DNA of 64,000 bases from Cydia pomonella. Taxonomy: Eukaryota > Arthropoda > Insecta > Lepidoptera > Tortricidae. Below the pieces are notes generated by a model. It was not told the DNA's origin, did not search any database, and worked only from the letters and a program-made list of their open reading frames with translations. A program made the translations under genes and the position numbers. Location: assembly GCF_033807575.1 (NCBI RefSeq), contig NC_084726.1, positions 12,524,001 to 12,588,000 on the forward strand. Direction: 5' to 3'. This document shows, piece by piece, positions 1 through 8,600 of this stretch (position 1 is the stretch's first letter; the number at the start of each line of letters is the position of its first letter).

Positions 1-111
1 TTAATCATTCAGGTTAGGAAAAAATACCAAGTTGAGGGTCAAAAGTTTATGCCCGGTGTATTGGACTTGTAAAAATGTCGGGTTAAAAAAAATTAAACAG
101 TTAGCACAATA

Positions 112-290
112 TTAGAATAGAATAGAAAAAGTTAATTCGTGGCAAAAATATACAGATAAAATGAGAAGCAGAAAACAACATTACAACGCATAACATTACA
201 TTACGTGACACATATTAGCCACGAAAATGGTCCCGACTCAGCATGGTGGTATTAGCCTAGATGGGCCAACGCTGGTCTTCCGCCGGGGCC
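112..290 (-). repeat. LINE 3' end with (TATTC)n tail
   Basis: Minus strand: CCAGCGTTGGCCCATCTAGG ... CATGCTGAGTCGGGACCATT ... TTTTCTATTCTATTCTAA tail (seen reversed at 112-128). Relatives at 11430-11525 (-) and 18860-19031 (+). Confidence 0.72.
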
Positions 291-316
291 ATAAACGAGT
301 AAAGCACGGAAAGTAC

Positions 317-496
317 CAATGCCGGATTTAGAGGTCTGGAGGCCTCGGGCAATAAAGGAGTGGAGGCCCCCTGGCCCCAAATTTTTTCCAAATAAAATGG
401 TAAATTTACCGAATTCTCTATTGTCATGTGGGGGGCCCCTCTTTTGTGGAGGCCCGGGGCAGTAGCCCCGGTTACCCTCCCCTAAATCCGGTCCTG
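317..496 (-). mobile_element. hAT-type MITE with 8-bp target duplication
   Basis: Element CAATGCCGGATTTAG ... CTAAATCCGGTCCTG (180 bp), flanked by GAAAGTAC at 309-316 and again at 497-504: a perfect 8-bp duplication as left by hAT transposases. Same family as 18516-18688, opposite orientation. Confidence 0.9.
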
Positions 497-573
497 GAAA
501 GTACACAAAATTTAAAAAAGGAATAACCATCAATTGCATCAAAATTAGGTACATTTAATTATGGCAAACAAAT

Positions 574-734
574 GTATAGGTAAAAAACTTAAGTAAGTCA
601 CCTGTTGTATGTAGTTGTGACGTGTTCGAATAGACATTTGTTTTGGTTGTGTGTGTCTTTTAAACATGTAATGTCTATTCGAACACGTCACAACTACATA
701 CAACAGGTGACTTACTTAAGTTTTTTACCTATAC
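574..734. mobile_element. Hairpin MITE with perfect 65-bp arms
   Basis: Arms 574-638 and 670-734 are exact reverse complements over 65 bp (GTATAGGTAAAAAACTTAAG start), around a 31-nt loop. No mismatch found, so a recent insertion or one kept homogeneous. A clear target duplication is not visible. Confidence 0.85.
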
Positions 735-739
735 TAAAC

Positions 740-1735
740 TATGTAGGTAAAGCGTATGTGAAATACACTGTATCACTCTAATGTTAAATCAGAAATAAAC
801 AAACTCTGGACGCATTGTTATCTAATGTGAATGTTACATTAATTTGTAAATACACATGTCTGTTTTATATTAAGATCAGATGTCCCTACGAATATTATGT
901 TTCTGCATGATGGGCTCTATATTAAGTGATAGGGAGCTTGACGTCATAGTTTGTATATGATGTACGTATTATGTATTTATATTATTGTAAATTATTCATA
1001 TTCATTTTATAATTACAATACAATAATTATATTACATGTCTTTTTCACATTACTAGACTGCATAGGATGGTATAGGTGTTAGAAATAAGTAATAATATAA
1101 TAGGGTTGTTTCCATCTACAAATCTTAGGGCAGAAATTGTATCCCAATAAATTCTTTTGGATTATAAGAACATATTAAACTACTTTGAGGGGACCTGTAA
1201 TGACCATATTTTTGTAAATATTGAATTTAAAATATCTTTTGGCACACGTCACGTGACCAAACTAGAAACGTCTCTGAAGATTAGGATGACGTCACAACTC
1301 TCGGATTGACACTGTTGACAGTTAGGCGATAAACAACAAATGACAAATGTCAGTTGACAGTTTGTATCTTCTACGTGTGTATGTAGTTATGTGTCAAACC
1401 GTAAGCTGTGACGTCACACAATTTTCAAAGAGCGTTTTGGGCGCGAAAGCATCTGTCAAAATATATTTTGTTAATTTAACATATTTAAAGCCGTTTTTAG
1501 TATAAAAGTTGAATTTTAGGGCAACTTTTAGTTAATATAGAACGTAATACAAGCGTTTCAAAAAATTGGAAATTTATTATAGTATATTCGTAAAAAGTGA
1601 ATAATGTTATCAAAAAATAAGACACGGTCACTTGACTAATGCTTAACATTTAAAATAGAATGAATAGAATCATACGATACTTTGGGGAAATCCATACTAA
1701 TTAAAAAAAATTGAAAAATCGGTTTTTATTTATCG
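740..1735. other. No gene seen; AT-rich, one unassigned repeat-like block
   Basis: No exon-like sequence. The block 1190-1480 (CACACGTCACGTGACC, GATGACGTCACAACTC, GTGACGTCACACA) has several GACGTCA palindromes and looks like a transposon piece, but no second copy in this window confirms it. Confidence 0.4.
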
Positions 1736-1814
1736 GGCGTCAGACCGTCTACATCTCCAGCATCTCCTGAGAATGTCTCGTATAGAGGCGAAACACGTGT
1801 CGAGTGTTGTGCTT

Positions 1815-1915
1815 TTGATGGTGGGTTTTTATATTTATTTGCGTATTTATTCTTGCGGTGGAAGTGCATGTAAAAATACGCAAGTAAATATAACGGGTTA
1901 GCACTAATTGACTAG
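1815..1915 (-). repeat. Inverted relative of the 14559 element
   Basis: TTATATTTATTTGCGTATTT, TTGCGGTGG and GCATGTAAAAATACGCAAGT ... CACTAATTGACTAG match the reverse complement of 14559-14670. Confidence 0.65.
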
Positions 1916-1937
1916 CAAGTAATTTTTCGCGGATTAG

Positions 1938-2268
1938 CTTCTTCTTCCTCGCGTTGTCCCGGCATTTTGCCACGGCTCATGGGAGCCTGGGGTCCGCTTG
2001 ACAACTAATCCCAAGATTTGGCGTAGGCACTAGTTTTTACGAAAGCGACTGCCATCTGACCTTCCAACCCAGAGGGTAAACTAGGCCTTGTTGGGATTAG
2101 TCCGGTTTCCTCACGATGTTTTCCTTCACCGAAAAGCGACTGGTAAATATCGAATGATATTTCGTACATAAGTTCCGAAAAACTCATTGGTACGAGCCGG
2201 GGTTTGAACCCGCGACCTCCGGATTGCAAGTCGCACGCTCTTACCGCTAGGCCACCAGCGCTAACCCT
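1938..2268 (-). mobile_element. tRNA-derived SINE, type 2
   Basis: Minus strand starts GCGCTGGTGGCCTAGCGGT (A-box-like), with a B-box GGGTTCAAACCCC region at about 2202-2218, a central part AACATCGTGAGGAAACCGGA, and an end GCGAGGAAGAAG. A second copy at 15331-15640 shows the same order. The tRNA-like head is not foldable as a clean tRNA. Confidence 0.82.
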
Positions 2269-2426
2269 AACCTAACCCCTTTTCGCGGATTAGCAAATAA
2301 ATATTTTTTGTTTTAATTTTTATTTAAAAATGTATCTCAGGTAAACCTAGTTAAAAATGATTAGCTTAGCGTTAGTATGACCCACGACAGTTTAAATTTG
2401 AGGATAAAATATTCTTTGTGTTCTAG

Positions 2427-2618
2427 GGGAAATACTGAAAAATGGTCAGGCAACACGCTCGGTTTCCGGCCTCTCTCCCCTCCGGCCAAACCTCTGGACG
2501 ATCAGATCAACGTGATGATCCTCGCGTTCGACTCCACACCTCGGAGCGGCTTCATCAGACTCATGCCGGAGAGCTGGAAGGTGATTAACGAGGAGTTGAA
2601 GGCTACGGTCATGGAAGG
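2427..2618 (+). CDS. DUF229 copy A, first exon in window
   Basis: Acceptor TTCTAG ends at 2426; donor GTAAGG starts at 2619. The first base is a third codon position. Encodes EKWSGNTLGFRPLSPPAKP, DDQINVMILAFDSTPRSGF and the stretch ending ATVMEG. The Asp of FDST is the likely first metal ligand of the phosphatase-like fold. Same exon as 60019-60210 in copy B: I count 8 nucleotide differences in 192, giving three residue changes (N/K, F/L, T/A). Confidence 0.9.
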
Positions 2619-5600
2619 GTAAGGGTACAATACTATAGGGACCGTGCGCGTTGGAGGGTCTGCCATCTTGTGGCTTGAATCGGAACCATAAACATGTACA
2701 TTTACACGTCACGTATTTTCTTGTGCATAGTAGGTTCTGCCATCTTGTGGGCTACATCGGAACAATAAACATCACATTTACGCCTCGCGTCAAAAATCTG
2801 ACGGCTCCTGTGCTGCCTCCTACAGTTCATGCACGCTCCCTATATGTATAAGTAGGAAACCTGCAGGTTGGAAGGCATCGAAAATGATCATTTTGACGTT
2901 TCCGGCAGCAATGCAGTAGGCTGCAATACCTGCAGCAGTGTTTTTTTGCAGTATTGCAGCCTACTGCATTGCTGACGTGCGTGACATTACTGGCAACCGC
3001 ATTACCGTCGTAAACATCAAAATCGCTTTTTCTACCGGGATTGACATTTGCAAATGACACGTGCAATTCGGTCAAACCTCTGGAAGACCAGGTCAACGTG
3101 ATGATTCTCATTTCACAGCAGTAGCGTTTACGGGAGAAAATTCCTCTTAAACCGCACATTACGCGACCATTCCGGTTTGAGGGTGAGGATGAACGCCGTT
3201 GCCATCATGCCAAAAAACGTCTTCCGAGCATAACCCATTGTACAAGCGGTAGAACACCATCATTGTTGTGTTCTTCCCTCTGCTACTGTTTTGAGCTCCT
3301 GATATTTCACTACGTTGATTTTCTCTTAAGCTTGGTCCAAAAATGCACGTCTCGGTCTTACTCTGCCCCTCCCTTTTTGTATACTAACACTAGTTATAAG
3401 TCTTTATGTAAGTATCGTGCCGTATCAGGTGCCCTTACATGTTTTCAATCATTCTAACCAGAGTTCTCTTCTCACCTATCAAATCTAAAACCTAGGGTTT
3501 GTATACGAAAAGTATGAATTTATCCGGATCTGGATTTGGATCCACGGATAAAAAAAAAAATTAATCTGTTTATTTCATATCAAAAAAACATGCATTTTTC
3601 TAACTTAACTACTAATCTTAAATTAAAAAGATTTTTTGAGTTAAGGAGTCTAGGCGTGTAGAATTAATTATACAGTACACTTCATCTTTGTATAAATTTT
3701 CATTATTTTGGCATCTTTATTATCTTCCCATACATTTCAGATCCGTCGTGCAAATCCTACTAATACCAAATCAAAATATAATACAGTATACTGACTAAAT
3801 TTTTTATCACTTCGTAGGTACAATATACTAGGTGACGGGACACCTGCCTGCCTGTTTCCGTTCCTTACTGGGAAGACAGAGCTAGAACACCCTGATGTCC
3901 GGAGAACTAAAGAAAACAAGAGGACTTTGGATGACTTCCCTTTCATATTCAAGCATGTAAAGGAAGAAGGGTGAGTTGGTTATTGTGTTTTAACACACGA
4001 GAATACTCATTAGTGTTTTCCTAAGAGAGTTCAAGATCCGGTTTTTGCATCTTTATCCCAAGAATGCACGCAGGCACTCGTCTTGAAAGCCACTGCTCGC
4101 CTTTAGAGTATGGTCAAAGGTAGTGTTGGTAGGAACTCGAGTCTATTGCGTCTGAATTTGAAGAACTCGACTCGCTATTACGACACTCGGCGCTGAAAAA
4201 AAATATGAATCTTCTAATTCTCAAGGCGAGTCCTTTATCGAGTATTTTTTAAGAGCAACTCAAAAGGACACGAGCCTCCGGATAAAGACTCCGTCAACAA
4301 TTTTATAGGTTTTACCTGAATAACAGTAAATAAATTGTGTTTTGTTCGATTTGGTGGTTTCATCGATGTTTTAAGTCATAGTAATAAATGTCAATCATCA
4401 GAAATCAAAATTGATTGTAATAGTGGTAGAAAGGGTTTTTTAAATCTAGGACATCAATATTAAATATGACGCTTCATGCACCAACAGCAATTCTGCAAAC
4501 TGCATTGCTTCAAGAATTATAAATTTCAATTGCAGCAATGCACGCTGCAATGCTGTTGGAATTGGAATATTACCTTTATCTTTCAGATATACCACAGCAT
4601 ACATGGAAGACATGCCCCTCGACAACACATTCACGTTCCGTTTCAACGGCTTCACGAAGCCACCGACCGATCATTATTACCGCGCGTTCCGAAACGCCAA
4701 CTCGCGACTGTTTAAAGGCTGGAACTTCTGCTACGGAGATACCCCTCAGTTTAAGATGATGATGAATTTGACAGAGCAGGTTAGTTTCATTCAAATTATG
4801 AAAATAATTTTAATCTAAAAGATGATTAGTATTGACGTTAAGTATATGTGTAACATTGGTACAGGGGACAATATTGACAACACTGTCAATACTATCATGT
4901 TGTTCCTGTCGCACGATGGTATATAACGTTATATAACTGAATTGTACAATCCTTTTTGGGTCTTGCCCTCCTCCACTATCTTCCTCCAGTTGTCGCGATC
5001 CTTGGCAAACTTCATCCAGTGGGTTATACTTCCTCATCCTCCTAAGATCTTCTTCCTCACAGTCCAGCCGCCTTTACTGAGGCTGACCACTAAGCCTTTT
5101 CTGTGGCGTCCACTTTTGTTATAATTTTTGGAGCTCTCATGTCGGGCATCCTTTATACGTACATTAAATCCACAACAACAATTTTTGGCTGCTAAAACTG
5201 TTTGTCTTTCCTGATTTTTTTCTTAATAAAACCTCCCTACATATTTTTTTTATATTAAAGGACAATTGAACACCGATCCGATCGCTACCAACTGAGCTGC
5301 GGAGGTTTACCAGAAGCGTGCGAATCTGTCTAATCCTTCCTTTATGCTCACACGCCTTAGGGAGGTACATAGCAACATCTACCCGTAAGAATGTTCTATT
5401 AGCTTAACAGGCAGATCCCATCCTTTAATCAATATTATACAGGCTATCTTCATCCTTTAATATAAATAAATGTAGGTAGTATCGCTGACAGAAGTTTCTG
5501 CTTGATAAAAATAAGTTTTATAAAACCTGTTCATCCTCAGTTTCTGGAGCTCGGAGGAAGGCGATTCATCTTCACGTTCATCGGGGACATTTCTCACGAC

Positions 5601-8600
5601 AATTTCAACTACATACAGTACGCTGACGGAGACTTAGCGGCTTTTTTGAGGCGTATGAGCAAACGCACCGAGGATACGCTTATTATAGTCATGGGAGATC
5701 ACGGGCCTAGGTACGGAATCAGAAAACTCGTTTTCACTAGTTTTCATGGTATTCTGCTAGAGTCGAAAGATATGTGCAACGGTGAGCGAAGCGGAAAGGA
5801 GCAATGTTAGGTTTAACCGTGAGACCGTGACCAGTTCCACCACCGACTTTACATACTTTATAATGTTAACCTATAAATCATAAAACTTTATTTGCAATAG
5901 ATATAGTACTAACAGATCTTAGGCAGATATCTAGACTTAAAATAAGTGATGCAAATTTTACATTTTTAGCTTACTTGCTAATAACCTATTAAATACTTCC
6001 ATTAGCAAAATATTCAGTGGTACTATAAAAACATTTGTGAACCAGCCAAGTAAAAAGTTTGTGCCTTAATTTTTTGAGGGGTAGTTCCCTTAAATTGCTC
6101 TGGCAAATGATTGAATATCTTAATACACATGGCATAACAATTTCTACCCCTCATTGCAGTGTGCATTTTTGGAAGCACAAGTCTATCCGGATATCGCGTA
6201 TTAATGTTTGTTATATCTCTTTTTTTTTTTTTGAACATTTCATTGTGCATCTTAACAAATATACACACTTCATAAATGTACATTGAGTGTACTGTTAGTA
6301 ATTGTAAGCTAATAAAATATTCCTTGCAGGATGTTGGTATGTGAATGTTAGCTATTGCTCTCACACATTGCTTTTGCGCTACAAAAGTACGATGAATGTG
6401 TACAGAATTTCCCCATATGAATATCCCATATCGCAAGTTGGACGCCACAAAACCGTGGTATGCTCTTAAGGCGGTTTTTTTATCCGCTACTCTTGTGAGT
6501 CGCCATAGGACATACGCAAACCGATTAATTTTAGAGCAAACCTTATCAACATGCAACTAGAAAAAGAAGCTTTTCAATGAAATTTTTGAACAAAGGATAA
6601 AACTAGTTTTCACCAAGGCATTTTTCGAAAACTAGTTTTGACTGGAAATGCCCAGTTAAACTAGTTTTCATCGAGGTCTTACAGAAGTCTAGTTTTGACT
6701 AGTGAAAACGTTTTCACTGAGGCGATACGATGAACCAGTTTCAACTAGGTATAACGCATTTTCACTAAAAACGGGCTCTTAACTATACAAGTAACAAGTG
6801 TTACACTTACAACCGGTGTTCTAATAGAAAACATCCCACAGATACGCAGCAGTCCGCAAGAAGCACTCCCTCCGCGGCAAACTCGACGAACGCCTCCCGC
6901 TCCTGGCCATTCGCCTACCAGACAAACTCACGCGCGCACGCCCCGATGCGTTAAGCGCGCTTCAATCTAATTCACGCGTACTGACTACTGCACATGATTT
7001 ACACGCGACTATATTGGATGTGTTGGGATTGAGGAAGCACTGGAACCCGTATAAGGTGGAGGAAGCGGATTTAAAGAGGGGATTGACTTGGCTGGAACCG
7101 GTAAATTTCTTAAGCTACAATTTTTCTGTATAAAAAATTATTTTTGATAAGTGCTTTTATCGCTGATCGTAATTTTCGTTCAGCAGTCAACTAATACTCA
7201 TTGAGAACATTGAACACAACTAGGTAGAAAAGTCACGTGAAAAATCCATACATGTCTTAAGTTTTCTGTCAACGATTGTCATCTTGACTAGGCTCCCAGA
7301 TCAGCTCTATGGTAGCATAATTATTATCGTATAGTCACTCAACTTACATAAGTATGAGAATTTTCAGCTCAATAGAATAATGGGAAGTGGGCTACATTTA
7401 GCTTGCAAGATGATAAAATATGAAATTATTGTATGAGGCTGGAAGGCACGAGTTAAGCGCGCTTGAAGCTAATTCGCGCGTATTTGCCGAGTACTCGCGT
7501 GTCAATTGCAAAATTGGGGATTCTTTATCCCAGTCACCTCTATCTTTAATATATATAAGGTAGGTGAGGCATATAAGCCCCAGTAACCAGGCCCAGCATT
7601 CAAAAATAGCAGTTCCACTAGTATGATTTGTTCAACACATCACTCACACATAGAAGCAGCAAATATAACGAGCTGGCTATAAGGCTTGTCTTCGCACGCA
7701 CCACTATTTTGTCAGTAGCATCCATGCAGTCCAGAGGTTGTGAATACGCTTGATGATTTTTTACGAACACAAAGTTTGTTTTTATCGAGTCTCTTATTTC
7801 AATCGATGTTTAAAGTTATCTAACGTGCGTGCCTGGGATCACAGATGTCCCAACATTGACCTTATGTAATCTTTTAGATCCCCAACACCCGCTCCTGCAG
7901 CGAAGCCGGTATCGAGACGCACTGGTGTACGTGCCTGGTGTGGCAGAATGTGTCCGACTCGGATCCAATGTACAACAGGACTGCTAATACCCTGATAGAC
8001 TACATCAACAAGTTTACAAGCGATGCTGGGTAAGTTTGTATTGTATACAGACATATTGCGGCTACAATCACACGTGTTTCCCGGTAGACCTAGGCAGCCA
8101 TCTCGGATATTTGCTTCCATTAATAGTTGATCCATTTAGGGTTCAAGCATATTTCGGTTTAAAGATTCTTTATTCTCATAAGAATTTGTACAATTCACTT
8201 AAAATGAGAACTTAAATATATTCATTTTATTTACATATTTCATATCTATTTGGTTGTCAATATTAACGGTACAAAATGTTCAATGTAAAGTAAACCCTAA
8301 ATATCTCAACAATTAAAGTCCGTGACTGTACAAAGAGCTTAGCGGACAATTTTTTTCTGGTCGACTTATTTTAGACTGGCTTGATATTTAGTTATTTTAT
8401 AATTCAACAAAGTAACCTTATGCTACCCAATTCAGAATTTTCCAGCTTCAAATGAAGTTGGAAAACCCCTAAGAAAATCTTCAGCCCGTTTTTTTATCAC
8501 CAGATCCAAATGCATCCCGCGTACCGTAGCGTCTACAAATTGGGTGCTCCGACAGCGAGTCAACAATCGTCTTCTGGCTTTCAATACCGCTATAGATTAC

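Noticed and set aside
252..554. Minus-strand 100-residue ORF
   Set aside because: It spans a hAT MITE (317-496) with readable target duplications; the frame is chance.
2258..2282. CTAACCCTAACCTAACCCC as a telomere-like repeat
   Set aside because: Short and irregular, at the edge of a SINE; insect telomeres use TTAGG and no array is present.
2446..2712. Minus-strand ORF opposite the duplicated DUF229 exon
   Set aside because: Shadow of a GC-rich exon on the + strand, running on into a repeat.
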